Position numbers and translations under genes: made by a program
Notes under the pieces: model-generated
Seen by the model: the letters and a program-made list of their open reading frames with translations, nothing else
Databases searched by the model: none
What the model was told of the DNA's origin: nothing
Assembly (NCBI GenBank): GCA_030066195.1
Contig: JASJCB010000103.1
Coordinates: 1-64,000 of the forward strand
Source: Acidobacteriota bacterium
GTDB lineage: Bacteria; Acidobacteriota; Holophagae; Acanthopleuribacterales; Acanthopleuribacteraceae
Length of the DNA: 64,000 nucleotides
Reading direction: 5' to 3'
In this document: positions 44,211-53,952 of the stretch, one piece after another
Numbering within the stretch: position 1 is the stretch's first letter
Layout of the letters: every line of letters begins with the position of its first letter

Positions 44211-45257
44211 TTACTTAACCAGCCGGAGGATGCTTGTACCGATCTGCGATAAGGGCAGCACCCGCTGGGCCGCGCCGATGTCCCGGGCTTCCTTGGGCAT
44301 ACCGAAGACCACGCAGGTACTCTCGTCCTGCACGATGGTCGATGCGCCCGCCTGGCGCATCGCCAACAGACCCGTGCAGCCGTCCCGGCCCATGCCCGTC
44401 AGCATCACGCCTACCGCGTTGGCGCCGACCTCCGCCGCTACCGACTGCATCATGACTTCTACCGAGGGGCAGTGACCCATCACCGGCAGTCCCGGCTCGC
44501 AGACCACCTCGTAGATGCCGCCGCGCCGTTTCACGCGCATGTGCTTGTCGCCCGGGGCAATCAGGACCCGGCCGGGCATGATGCGGTCGCCGCTTTCCGC
44601 CTCCTTGACGATCGCCGCGCATTGTTGGTTCAGGCGTTCCGCGAACATGCGCGTGAACCCAGGCGGCATATGTTGCACCACCACGGTGCCCGGCATATTG
44701 GCCGGCATGTAGCTCAAGACCTCGCGAATGGCCTCGGTGCCGCCGGTCGAGGCGCCCACGGCAACGACTTTATCGGTGGACTCGGCCAGGGCCCTGGGTT
44801 TGTTCTTGGGGCGCATTGCGGGCTTGCGCGACTTCCAATGACTGACATTGACCATGGAGGCAATTTTGACCTTGGTGCGCAACTCCTGCATCATGGCGTT
44901 CAGGCCTTCTTCCAGGTTGGAGGACGGCTTGGTGACGAAATCGACCGCCCCGGCTTCCAGGGCTTCGATGGTGATCTGCTTACCGCGTTGGGTCAGGGCG
45001 CTGACCATGACCACCGGCAAGGGGAACTGCGGCATCAGCTTGCGCAGGAAATCCACTCCGTCCATGCGCGGCATCTCCACATCCAGGGTCAACACGTTCG
45101 GCATTTTTCGGACAATCATGTCCCGGGCCACAAAAGGGTCGGAGGCAGTGCCGACCACCTTGATGCCCGGGTCCATGTCCAAACCGGCGGCCAGAACCTT
45201 GCGAACCAGCGCCGAATCATCGACTACCAGAACGCGAATTACCTTCTTCCCATTCAT
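44211..45257 (-). CDS. cheB: Chemotaxis protein-glutamate methylesterase CheB
   Basis: A 348-residue CheB: a receiver domain at 8-125 with the phosphorylated Asp in VLTLDVEMPRMDG and the Lys in DFVTKPSS, a short linker, then the methylesterase/deamidase at about 165-345. The serine-histidine-aspartate triad is visible as VGASTGGTEAI, VVQHMPPGFTRMFAERL and MLTGMGRDG. It removes methyl groups from chemoreceptor glutamates to reset adaptation. The start ATG overlaps the cheR stop (ATGA), so the two are translationally coupled. Confidence 0.97.
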   Translation of the reverse strand: MNGKKVIRVLVVDDSALVRKVLAAGLDMDPGIKVVGTASDPFVARDMIVRKMPNVLTLDVEMPRMDGVDFLRKLMPQFPLPVVMVSALTQRGKQITIEALEAGAVDFVTKPSSNLEEGLNAMMQELRTKVKIASMVNVSHWKSRKPAMRPKNKPRALAESTDKVVAVGASTGGTEAIREVLSYMPANMPGTVVVQHMPPGFTRMFAERLNQQCAAIVKEAESGDRIMPGRVLIAPGDKHMRVKRRGGIYEVVCEPGLPVMGHCPSVEVMMQSVAAEVGANAVGVMLTGMGRDGCTGLLAMRQAGASTIVQDESTCVVFGMPKEARDIGAAQRVLPLSQIGTSILRLVK

Positions 45258-46141
45258 CCTATCTTCCTGTAAGCCGCGGGTTTGAGGTATTGCCAGTGTG
45301 ATTTGCGGTGCATAATGGACTCCGAATGCCCGATGAACAAAAAACCTCCGGGCGCAAGGTTGGCGTGTAACTGCCGCAGGACATGCTCCTTGGTAGGATT
45401 GTCGAAGTAAATCATCACATTACGGCAGAAGATAACGTCGAATGGACGCTTGAACGGATAGGTGCGGTTGATGAGGTTGAAGCGGCGATAGGTGACCTCG
45501 CGTTTCAGTCGCGGCGCCGCCTCGTACTCCCCGTTTCCGGTTTCCTTGAAGTATTTGGTGCGCAGGTGTACGGGCAGCCGGTCGAACTCGTCGGCGGGAT
45601 AGACGCCCGCCACCGCGGTCTTCAGCGCTTTTTCCGATATGTCGGTGGCCAGCACGCCGGCGTCCCACAACATGTAGTTGCCGCCGAAGAACTCCATCAT
45701 CAGCATGGCCAACATATAGGGTTCCTCGCCGGTAGAGGCCGCGGCGCACCACACGCGCAGGTCGCGACTGTTGCGAGCCAGGTGGATATCGTGCATCCAG
45801 GGCAAGGCCACTTTACTGAAATACTCGAAGTGGTCCGGCTCGCGATTGAAGAAGGTGTAATTGGTGGTGATGCGGTTGACCAGTTCCGAGAAGTTGCTGT
45901 CGGATGGGTGCTTCATCAGGTATTCGTAGTAGTCGTGAAAGGTTTTGAAGCCGCTGGTGCGCAACAGGTTTTGCAGGCGCCGCACAAGCAGCGAACGCTT
46001 GGCCTCGGTGAGGTGAATACCGAAGTGTTTGTAGATGAGATCGCTGAAAAGCTTGAATTCGCGATCAGAGATCTGCATCATTCCCTCGATGTTTATATTG
46101 CCGCTACTGTCTGTAAAGAAAGGACTGTTCAACTCAGGCAT
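45254..46141 (-). CDS. cheR: Chemotaxis protein methyltransferase CheR
   Basis: A 295-residue SAM-dependent methyltransferase that methylates chemoreceptor glutamates. The N-terminal helical domain (ISDREFKLFSDLIYKHFGIH) and the Rossmann core are visible: LRVWCAAASTGEEPYMLAM (motif I), VLATDISEKALKTAVAGVY, FDVIFCRNVMIYF, and GFLFIGHSESI. The chosen ATG (after GGGGG) overlaps the cheD stop codon; a second ATG pair 60 bp further in, after GAGGGA, would give 275 residues starting right at the conserved ISD motif and is nearly as plausible. It lies between cheD and cheB. Confidence 0.93.
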   Translation of the reverse strand: MPELNSPFFTDSSGNINIEGMMQISDREFKLFSDLIYKHFGIHLTEAKRSLLVRRLQNLLRTSGFKTFHDYYEYLMKHPSDSNFSELVNRITTNYTFFNREPDHFEYFSKVALPWMHDIHLARNSRDLRVWCAAASTGEEPYMLAMLMMEFFGGNYMLWDAGVLATDISEKALKTAVAGVYPADEFDRLPVHLRTKYFKETGNGEYEAAPRLKREVTYRRFNLINRTYPFKRPFDVIFCRNVMIYFDNPTKEHVLRQLHANLAPGGFLFIGHSESIMHRKSHWQYLKPAAYRKIG

Positions 46142-46721
46142 CCCCCGTTTCCAGCTGCGGGTACCAATCATGGTCGCGGATATGGCTGACCTTGATGACC
46201 GCGCTCTCCCCGGTGAGGGTGTTGAACACGATCTTCCGGCCGCGATAACCGCCGACGTCCATGGAACTGACCATGATCCCCGACTTTTCCAGGATTTCCA
46301 AACCGACCCGCGCGTTGTGGTGGTGCAGATCGGGCACAAAATAAGGCGCGTCCTCGCTGGAGGCGCCGCCGTAAACCTGTGCTTCCAAATGACGGGCTTC
46401 GGAACCGGACTGTAAGAACTGGCGGACCAGCCAGACGATGGCGGGCGCCGCGTAAAAAGCGGTCGAGGGGTACTCCGGCTGACGAATGGGGCGAGAATAA
46501 TGCGTCATGCCGCCGACTCTGCGACGGGCATCGAAAAGAGTCACCGCGATACTACTGCCGACAACTGTCCACAACTTTCCGGGTTGTTGGGGAACCAGAC
46601 CGAAACCGGGCTTGATAAAAGTCCGGCTGGGCTCGCTACGCGAGTCCCGGTGCGGTTCATAGGCGGGTTCGAGCGTATCGATCGTTGACTCCTTTTTAAG
46701 GTTCGGTGAGTCATGAACCAT
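46134..46721 (-). CDS. cheD: CheD-like receptor glutamine deamidase lacking the catalytic cysteine
   Basis: The C-terminal roughly 160 residues match CheD: KPGFGLVPQQPGKLWTVVGSSIAVTLFD, then VGGMTHYSRP with the catalytic His, AIVWLVRQFLQSGSEARHLEAQVYGGAS, and IMVSSMDVGGYRGRKIVFNTLTGES. In active CheD the sequence reads TLLGSCV; here the codon pair AGT AGT gives TVVGSSI, so the nucleophile Cys is a Ser. It may bind CheC- or receptor-like partners without deamidase activity. The N-terminus is uncertain: this ATG has no clear ribosome site, and a GTG 48 bp upstream is in frame. It heads the cheD-cheR-cheB unit. Confidence 0.85.
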   Translation of the reverse strand: MVHDSPNLKKESTIDTLEPAYEPHRDSRSEPSRTFIKPGFGLVPQQPGKLWTVVGSSIAVTLFDARRRVGGMTHYSRPIRQPEYPSTAFYAAPAIVWLVRQFLQSGSEARHLEAQVYGGASSEDAPYFVPDLHHHNARVGLEILEKSGIMVSSMDVGGYRGRKIVFNTLTGESAVIKVSHIRDHDWYPQLETGDA

Positions 46722-46924
46722 TGAGTTGAAAACAAGACGGTGATACCAGCGAACGTGGTGGCAATGCACATTATCGCACAGGATTACAATGGGAAAAAGC
46801 GCGAAAACAAGGCCGAGTGCCCGGTCCCGCCCTTATTCCATCGACCGTTTCGGACCTGACAGGAGGCATAAATTTTTGGGGTCGGCACGTCGAACTTCTG
46901 GACTGTCAGGCAGGAATGAGTCCC

Positions 46925-47854
46925 TCAATGATTTCGTCCGGCTTTTCTCCTGGCTTCCAATAACCTCAAAAGCTCTTCGTCCGACACGTCTTCAAGGCGC
47001 TCTTCAAGCGGAACGCCTTTAAGGCGCTCTTCAAGCGGAACGCCTTTAAGGCGCTCTTCCAGCGGAACGCCTTTAAGGCGCTCTTCCAGCGGAACGCCTT
47101 TAAGGCGCTCTTTGAACGGCACGCCTTCCAGGCGCTCTTCAACGGGAAAATCCTTCATCATTCTTTTAGCGTATGCCATACCGATTCTTTTGATCTCTTC
47201 ACTGGTGATGGTCTCAGTCGCCATTTCGAACTCCTTGCTCAGCATGATTTTCTGGAGACCTATAATCAGCGCGCTCAATTCACCGCTCATCACGTCGGCT
47301 CTTCTGTCCTTTATTTTATCAAATGCGAGTCTCTTTTGCTTGAGCTTACTCGCAAACACCTTGAACAGAAGGTTGTGCGGTGTGTTGGGCAGGTCGTTGA
47401 GCGAGATAATGGGCGTCATGCGAAATCCCGGTATCTGGGATCTCAAGATACCTTCCTCCGCCCATCGGTAACCCGCATCTTCGATCAGTTGGCTCGAAGG
47501 GGTTTTCGAACTGACGATAAAGGTATCCACCTCGGACGGTTTCAATTTTTTCGACTCGCGATAGAAGATACCGTATGCCGGCGCCTTGATCAGGTGGGCC
47601 TCGGTAATGGTCTCCGAGTATTTGAACTCGATGAATATATGGCTTGCGTGACTGTCGCGAACGGCGTCGCAGAGTCGCTGTCTCTGCTCCTCTGTATGCG
47701 GTCCCACGTTGCGCAACAATAAGATGTCCGCTCGCGGCGGCTTGCTCATAACCTGTATTTCAGACAGGACCTCGATGCCTACCGGGTTGAGTAACAATTC
47801 CAGAAACTCGGCAAAAGGCTCGTGCCAGTCAATCAATTCAACTTTATTCGTCAT
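46925..47854 (-). CDS. PD-(D/E)XK-like nuclease family protein with 9-residue tandem repeats
   Basis: A 309-residue protein (start with AGGAG six bases before the ATG; the frame is open 45 bp further). Residues about 20-90 hold the ADILLLRNVG and FIEFKYSET segments, giving the D...ExK arrangement of Rpn/transposase-like PD-(D/E)XK nucleases, with IDWHEPFAEFLELLL at the start. The C-terminal roughly 55 residues are five near-perfect GVPLEERLK repeats, then DVSDEELLRLLEARR, as in DUF4351-like tails of Rpn proteins. The repeats come from 27-bp tandem DNA repeats. Such proteins often belong to mobile or defence-associated families, but no partner is seen. Confidence 0.75.
   Translation of the reverse strand: MTNKVELIDWHEPFAEFLELLLNPVGIEVLSEIQVMSKPPRADILLLRNVGPHTEEQRQRLCDAVRDSHASHIFIEFKYSETITEAHLIKAPAYGIFYRESKKLKPSEVDTFIVSSKTPSSQLIEDAGYRWAEEGILRSQIPGFRMTPIISLNDLPNTPHNLLFKVFASKLKQKRLAFDKIKDRRADVMSGELSALIIGLQKIMLSKEFEMATETITSEEIKRIGMAYAKRMMKDFPVEERLEGVPFKERLKGVPLEERLKGVPLEERLKGVPLEERLKGVPLEERLEDVSDEELLRLLEARRKAGRNH
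46988..47142 (-). repeat. 27-bp in-frame tandem repeat
   Basis: About five and a half copies of a 27-bp unit (AGGCGCTCTTCAAGCGGAAC... on the plus strand) encode GVPLEERLK. The central copies are identical or differ at one base (caagcgg/ccagcgg), and divergence rises at both edges, as in a slippage-prone coding minisatellite. Confidence 0.8.
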
Positions 47855-48198
47855 GGAGGCTCCTTGTTGCGCCATTATAGCCGGCCGCAAGTCGTCCATG
47901 CTAGGGAAAACGGTGGACCGGGCCGACGCACCACCGGCTAATGAACGCTGAGGCTGTCGGTACGAGGACCGGCGACGCTGCCGCCGTTCAACTACGGATG
48001 GGCGGGCATTTTTTTTTTCAATTATCGATAGCTAATATTTCTCTCTTTTTCGCTTTGTTAGTTAGGTCGGTCTCCATTGTCCTATCATGGGAGTGGAAAA
48101 TCGGGCGCCTTCAAGATCGCCGTGCGCCGCCGGAGGGTTATCTTTCACTCGGTTTTAAAGACCTTAGCCGCACCCTCATCTTTCCGGAGGAATTAATC
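47855..48198. other. Divergent intergenic region
   Basis: A 344-bp gap between the nuclease-like gene (minus) and the giant surface protein (plus). It is open in frame with the latter from 47941, but the GGAGG-GTG at 48184-48201 is the better start, so this stretch is treated as the promoter region for both genes. Confidence 0.4.
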
Positions 48199-51100
48199 GT
48201 GAACACCCGCAAAGCCATTCAGTTCGCCTCGGCGGGCAACTTTCGTTTTCAAACCGAACCGGAGCAAGCCGGGACAGTTCGGTTTCAGCGCCCGTCCAGG
48301 CGTCATCGCCGACGGATGTGGGTAACGGGATTCATTTTGGCTTTCATATCGGCCGCTTTTCCCCATCAGACCGCGGCCGGGACGGGCACGGAGCTATGCG
48401 GCGGCATCTTTACCGACCAGACCCTGACCGCTGCCCAGGGCCCGTATACCGTTACCTGTGACCTGGTTGTATTTCCCGGCGTCAACCTGACCATAGAGCC
48501 CGGCGTGGTCATCGATTTTGAAGAGAGCGCCGGTCTCGAGGTTCGCGGCACCTTGACTGCCGTCGGTTCTTCCGGCAACGAAATCGTCTTCCAACCCGCG
48601 CTAAAAGGCGGGTCCTGGCCTGGAATCGCCGTCGCCAACGAGGCGGGCGGGAATGCCGATCTACAGTTCGTTACCATCTCGGGTGCGGTCACGGGTTTGT
48701 CGGTTGAATGTTGTTGGGGAGGCGGCCCCGTCTCCATTTCCGACAGTGCCTTCAACAATAACGAAATCGCCCTGGGCGGCTACGCGGGCTGGGATATTAC
48801 GGTGACGCGTTGTACGTTCACGGGCAACGACAAGGCGATCACCGGTGCGGATAAGGTGATTACCGATTCCAGTTTTACCGACAACACCTTTGGTTTGTAC
48901 AACACCGAAAGAGTGGATGTCAGCAACAGCAGCTTTACGGGTCACCAAACCGCGTTGAAAGGCGGCCGGGGCACGGTTTCAGGTTGCACTATCAGTGGCA
49001 ATACCACGGCTGTCGAAGGCCGGTTCGAGGGCTTCACCCTAACGGACAATGTGATCACCGACAACAACCGGGGCGTGATTTTGACTGAATACAGCAACGC
49101 TTCGGCCCAGGTCAGCAACAATGATATTTTCGGCAACACCCTGTTCAACCTGAAGAATGACGGCGTCAATAACAAGGACGTGTCGGGTAACTGGTGGGGC
49201 AGCGTGGATCCCTGCACCATCGAAGCCGGAATCCTGGACGGATGTGACGACAACACGCTCGGCCTGGTGCATTACTCGGCGGTTTTGACCGGGCCCATTG
49301 CCGGCGCGCCCGGCACGACCGAGCTGACTCGTTGCACCGACTGCGCCGAAGACATGATCTGGACCGCGCAGGACAGTCCTCACGTCCTGACCGAAAACCT
49401 GGTGATTTTTCCCGGCGCTACCCTGACCATAGAAGCCGGCGCGGAGGTGGTTGTCGCAGCGGGCGTGACCATTGAAATCCGCGGGACCCTGACCGTATCG
49501 GGCACCCAGGCCGAACCCGTCATCATTCGCGGCGCGACCTCGCAAAAGGGTGCATGGGACGGCATTGCCGTCAAGACGGAACTGGGAGGCGCGGCCTCCA
49601 TAGCTTGGGCCGAAATCTCGGATGCGGCCACCGCACTCGGTCTGGATTGTTGTTGGGAGGGCGGCCCGGTTTCTATCGCCGATACCGGTTTCAGCAACAA
49701 CCAAACCGCTCTGGGAGGCTACGCGGGTTGGCAATTGACGGCCGTGCGCTGTACCTTCACGGGTAACGATACGGCGGTCACCGGCGCGGATAAGCTGATT
49801 ACGGACTCCGTCTTTACCGACAATACCTATGGTTTGCACAATACGGAACGGGTCAGTGTCAGCGGCAGCAGCTTTACGGGTCATCTGGTCGCCCTGAAAG
49901 GTGGGCGGGGCACGGTTTCCGGTTGCACCATCACCGGAAATACCACGGGCGTTCAAGGTTTTTTCGAGGGCTTCACCCTGACCGACAATGTGATCACGGG
50001 TAACGAACAAGGGGTCATTTTGACCGAATACAGCAACGCCTCCGCCCCGGTCAGCAATAACGACATTTTTGGCAATACCCAGTTCAATCTGAAGAATGAC
50101 GGCGCCAATAACAAGGACTTAAGCGGTAACTGGTGGGGCGGTGTCGATGCTTGCGCCATTGAAGCCGGTGTGGTCGATGCCTGCGACGAAAACAGCCTGG
50201 GCCGCGTGAGCTTTTCTCCGGTGCTGGCGGGGCCCGTTGCCGATACGCCTGCAAGTGTCGAGCTGAAACCTTGCGAAAATTGCGCCGCGGATATTGTATG
50301 GACCCGGGCCGAAAGCCCCTATACCCTGAACGAGGATCTTATCATCGTTGAGGGCGGCTCTCTGACCGTGGAGCCGGGTGTGGAAGTGATCCTCGGCCCG
50401 AATGTGGGCATTTTGGTGCGCGGTACATTGACGGCTGACGCCACGGCCGAGGACCCGATTGTCTTTCGAGGCCAAACCAGGGGCATGAATGCCTGGGAAG
50501 GCATCCGAATCGCTACCGACCAGGGCGGTAATGCCTCGCTGACCTTTGTGCACATTTCCGACGCCGCGGTGGGTTTTTCGGCCGATTGCTGTTGGGAGGG
50601 CGGGCCCATCACCATCACCGACTCGGTTTTCTCCGGGAACGATGTGGGCATCGGCGGCTATGCGGGTTGGGACATGACCATCACCCGTTGCCGGTTCACG
50701 GGCAACAACGCCGCGGTGACCGGCGCCGATAAGGTGATCACCGATTCTACCTTCAGTGACAACGGCTTCGGTTTGAGCAGTACCGAACGCGTCGACGTTT
50801 ACAACAGCACCTTCACCGGTAACGGCACGGCCCTGATGGGCGGAAGGGGTCTGGTCACGGGTTGTGAGCTTACCGGGAACGACATCGCCGTCCAGGGCTT
50901 TTTTGAAGGGTTTGAACTTGCCGTGAACACCATCGCGTCCAACCGGGTCGGCGTCATTCTCTCCAGCTACAACACCACCGTTGCGCCCGTTTACGACAAC
51001 AATATATACGGCAACACCGACTACAACCTCAAAATGAATTTCCCGGCCAACTTCGCGGTGAACAGGAACTGGTGGGGCACCAAGGACGCTTGTGAGATCG

Positions 51101-53721
51101 AAGCGCTGTTATTCGACGGCTGCGACGATACAGCCTACGGCCTGGCCGTTTACTCGCCGATACTGGACGGTCCGTCGGCAGAAAGCCCGGCAGAAGTATC
51201 GCTGATTCGCTGTTACCAGTGCGACACGGTTGTAGACAATCAAGCGCCGATTATTGTGGCGGGCCCGCATATCAACGGCGTCACCGACACCGGCGCCGTG
51301 GTCAGTTGGCAAACCGATGAACCCGCAAGCACGGTTCTGGACTACGGCCTGACCGGCTCCGTCGATACCCGTGTTCAAATCGACGGTTTGCGAACTTACC
51401 ACGCGGTAACCCTGGAAGGTCTTTCGCCGGACACGGCCTACCAGGTGCGCGCCTCGGCCACTGACGCGGAAGACAACGGACCCACCCTAAGCGAGGTGCT
51501 CACTTTCACCACGCTTTCGACCCCCGATACCACGCCGCCGCTGATCATTGCGGGTCCTCACATTTCCGAGATCGGGGCATCCGAGGCAACGGTGTTTTGG
51601 GAAACGGACGAGGCCGCGGATGGAACCGTCAATTTCGGCATCCTAGAGGTAGCGGAAAACCAGGTCTTCGATGCAACCCTCAGCACGGACCATCGCTTCG
51701 TGTTGACCGAACTGACGCCGGAGACAACCTACCTGGTATCGGTGTCCTCCAGCGACGGCGCGGGGAACGGACCGGCCACCGGCGGAACGGTAAGCTTTAC
51801 AACCCTACCCCTGGCTGACACGGACCCCCCGCTGATTGTCGAGGGTCCCATGGTCATTGACATTTCCGACACGCGCGCCACGGTTATCTGGCGTACGGAC
51901 GAACCCGCAGGCAGCGGCGTTTCCTACCGCCACGGTGACGCCTTCGACACCGCGGAGCAACACGAACCGGTCTACGAACACTCGGTTCTATTGACCAACC
52001 TGAGCCCTGAGACCGAATACACCTACCTGGTGTACAGCAGCGATGTTTATGGAAACGGGCCGGTTCTCAGCGAATGGGCCTCATTCATCACCCTTCCTGA
52101 AGTGGATACCACCCCGCCGGTGATTACCGAGGGACCCGCGGTGCATGGGATCAGCCCGCAATCGGCTGTCATTCGCTGGGAAACGGATGAAGCAGCTGAC
52201 AGCATGATTCATTACGGCCCGGCGCCGGAGACCCTTATCGAATCCAAAAGTAAAGCGCAGTTGGTCACCCATCACAACCTGCCGCTGGTAGGCCTGGAGG
52301 AGGACACCCTTTATTTCTTCCGCGTTTCTTCCACCGACGCCCTGGGGAACGGCCCTACTCTGAGCGAGATCGGCAGTTTTTACACCCGCCGCCGCGGAGG
52401 GCCGAAGGAACCGGAAATTGTCGACGGCCCGGTCATCGAGCAGACTACCGACACCACGGCCACGCTTTTTTGGGAAACGGACCAACCTACGGACAGCGTG
52501 GTCCGCTACCGCGCCGGTGGGGGACCCGTTCAAATGGTTTCCAATCCGCGGAAAACACAGAAGCACCGGGTGCTCCTGGTGCGCCTGTCCCCGGATCAGA
52601 CCTACGATTATCAAATCACATGCACCAATCTTCAGGGAGAGCAAGTCAGCTTCGGCAGTTTGGGCGGCGCCCGCGGTATCGCCTCCAGTTTCACCACCGG
52701 CACGGCGCCCGACCAAACATCGCCTTCCTTCAGCATCGAGCCAATGACAGCCGCTGTTTCTCAAACCGGCGCGCTGCTCTATTGGCAAACCGATGAACCG
52801 TCAGATTCACGAATAAGTTACGGGGCCTTGGGGCAGCCGGCGGACCAATTCGCCGGTCAGATGGAACTGGTTCGCGACCACGGCATCTTCTTGACCAATC
52901 TAATTCCCGGAACAAGCTACACGGTGGAAGTAAGATCAGCCGATGCGGCCGGCAACCACACCGCTCCCTTCTCTTTCGAATTAACCACGTCCATGGAAGC
53001 CGACACCCACCCGCCCGAGTTCGTGGGCGAGATCCAGGTCGAGGATCTTCAACCCAACGCCGCCGCAATCACCTGGAGCACCAACGAGTGGAGCGACGCA
53101 CGGGTGGACTTCGGAACGGACGAAAACCTCTTGGACAACCAGGTCTCCATCAGCGATTTCCGCACCGAGCATCGAGTCAACCTGACCTACCTGGAGCCGG
53201 GCCTGTGGTACTACCGTGTCACTTGCAGAGATACCGACAACAACACGGTCGTCAGTCCCGTACAAAACTTCACGATTCCTGTCATGATCGCCGATCCCGC
53301 GTTCAGGGCTTTCCTATTCTCCCTGGGCCTGGACACCAATGACGACGGCTTCTTCTCGATCGAGGAGAGGCAGATGTTGACCCATCTCGATTGCAGTAAC
53401 CAGGGCATTGCCGACCTTACCGGGATCCAATATTTCCCAAACCTGACAAGCCTGGATTGTTCTAATAATCGTTTGACCTTCCTACCTGATTTGTCAGCGC
53501 TCGATCTGGAGACCCTTGTCCTCACCCGCAACCATTTACAGGAGGACGATTGCAATGCCATTGCACAGCTGACGCAGGCCGGCACGACGGTCACCTACAA
53601 TCTGCAAGGCAATTTCTCGCTGCTGAACACGCAACTTGAAAACTGGCCCGATACCTCCATCCTGGCTTGGGTGCACGCCGTAACCGGTGAGACGTTTACC
53701 TATGATTTGAATTGTCCATAA
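48199..53721 (+). CDS. Giant exported protein: three parallel beta-helix modules, fibronectin-like repeats and an LRR tail
   Basis: A roughly 1,840-residue protein. The GTG start has GGAGG eight bases upstream; the frame is open for 86 more codons. A late signal segment follows a basic tract (RRHRRRMWVTGFILAFISAAF). Three similar modules of about 300 residues follow, each with a capping strand region (LTIEPGVVIDFEESAGLEVRG) and right-handed beta-helix turns (SDSAFNNNEIALGGYAGW), ending GNWWGSVDPC. Next come six or seven fibronectin III-like domains opening DTTPPLIIAGPHIS and reading ATVFWETDEAADG. The end has short leucine-rich turns (NLTSLDCSNNRLTFLPDLS). This is a typical secreted carbohydrate-binding or adhesive layout with no visible catalytic triad. 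No sorting signal was found. Confidence 0.85.
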   Translation: MNTRKAIQFASAGNFRFQTEPEQAGTVRFQRPSRRHRRRMWVTGFILAFISAAFPHQTAAGTGTELCGGIFTDQTLTAAQGPYTVTCDLVVFPGVNLTIEPGVVIDFEESAGLEVRGTLTAVGSSGNEIVFQPALKGGSWPGIAVANEAGGNADLQFVTISGAVTGLSVECCWGGGPVSISDSAFNNNEIALGGYAGWDITVTRCTFTGNDKAITGADKVITDSSFTDNTFGLYNTERVDVSNSSFTGHQTALKGGRGTVSGCTISGNTTAVEGRFEGFTLTDNVITDNNRGVILTEYSNASAQVSNNDIFGNTLFNLKNDGVNNKDVSGNWWGSVDPCTIEAGILDGCDDNTLGLVHYSAVLTGPIAGAPGTTELTRCTDCAEDMIWTAQDSPHVLTENLVIFPGATLTIEAGAEVVVAAGVTIEIRGTLTVSGTQAEPVIIRGATSQKGAWDGIAVKTELGGAASIAWAEISDAATALGLDCCWEGGPVSIADTGFSNNQTALGGYAGWQLTAVRCTFTGNDTAVTGADKLITDSVFTDNTYGLHNTERVSVSGSSFTGHLVALKGGRGTVSGCTITGNTTGVQGFFEGFTLTDNVITGNEQGVILTEYSNASAPVSNNDIFGNTQFNLKNDGANNKDLSGNWWGGVDACAIEAGVVDACDENSLGRVSFSPVLAGPVADTPASVELKPCENCAADIVWTRAESPYTLNEDLIIVEGGSLTVEPGVEVILGPNVGILVRGTLTADATAEDPIVFRGQTRGMNAWEGIRIATDQGGNASLTFVHISDAAVGFSADCCWEGGPITITDSVFSGNDVGIGGYAGWDMTITRCRFTGNNAAVTGADKVITDSTFSDNGFGLSSTERVDVYNSTFTGNGTALMGGRGLVTGCELTGNDIAVQGFFEGFELAVNTIASNRVGVILSSYNTTVAPVYDNNIYGNTDYNLKMNFPANFAVNRNWWGTKDACEIEALLFDGCDDTAYGLAVYSPILDGPSAESPAEVSLIRCYQCDTVVDNQAPIIVAGPHINGVTDTGAVVSWQTDEPASTVLDYGLTGSVDTRVQIDGLRTYHAVTLEGLSPDTAYQVRASATDAEDNGPTLSEVLTFTTLSTPDTTPPLIIAGPHISEIGASEATVFWETDEAADGTVNFGILEVAENQVFDATLSTDHRFVLTELTPETTYLVSVSSSDGAGNGPATGGTVSFTTLPLADTDPPLIVEGPMVIDISDTRATVIWRTDEPAGSGVSYRHGDAFDTAEQHEPVYEHSVLLTNLSPETEYTYLVYSSDVYGNGPVLSEWASFITLPEVDTTPPVITEGPAVHGISPQSAVIRWETDEAADSMIHYGPAPETLIESKSKAQLVTHHNLPLVGLEEDTLYFFRVSSTDALGNGPTLSEIGSFYTRRRGGPKEPEIVDGPVIEQTTDTTATLFWETDQPTDSVVRYRAGGGPVQMVSNPRKTQKHRVLLVRLSPDQTYDYQITCTNLQGEQVSFGSLGGARGIASSFTTGTAPDQTSPSFSIEPMTAAVSQTGALLYWQTDEPSDSRISYGALGQPADQFAGQMELVRDHGIFLTNLIPGTSYTVEVRSADAAGNHTAPFSFELTTSMEADTHPPEFVGEIQVEDLQPNAAAITWSTNEWSDARVDFGTDENLLDNQVSISDFRTEHRVNLTYLEPGLWYYRVTCRDTDNNTVVSPVQNFTIPVMIADPAFRAFLFSLGLDTNDDGFFSIEERQMLTHLDCSNQGIADLTGIQYFPNLTSLDCSNNRLTFLPDLSALDLETLVLTRNHLQEDDCNAIAQLTQAGTTVTYNLQGNFSLLNTQLENWPDTSILAWVHAVTGETFTYDLNCP
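48470..51230 (+). repeat. Three tandem roughly 900-bp coding repeats in the giant surface gene
   Basis: The beta-helix module occurs three times (from about 48470, 49390 and 50330), with many conserved DNA blocks, for example the TTGTTGGG..GGCGG stretch and GACAATGTGATCAC. Modules 1 and 2 are clearly closer to each other than to 3. Confidence 0.7.
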
Positions 53722-53952
53722 CCTGCAAGATTTCAAGGCCCAAGTCCCACTTCCCCCGGGGTCAGGCTCCAACCGAGGCGCCCTGACCTCAGAGCGAAGC
53801 CCGGAGAATGGTTGCCGATAGCAGCGGCGGGTAGGCGGACATGCGGTTGCCGCTGCATCCCGGGATGATTTCCGATGGAAAATGGAGTATGATGATCAGC
53901 AGGTTCTGTTTCAGGCTTTTTGTCATTCGATTCATTTACCTCGGAGGAAGAA

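Noticed and set aside
46988..47142. Tandem repeats that might be taken for a CRISPR array
   Set aside because: The 27-bp units are directly adjoining without spacers and stay in frame within a protein; it is a coding minisatellite.
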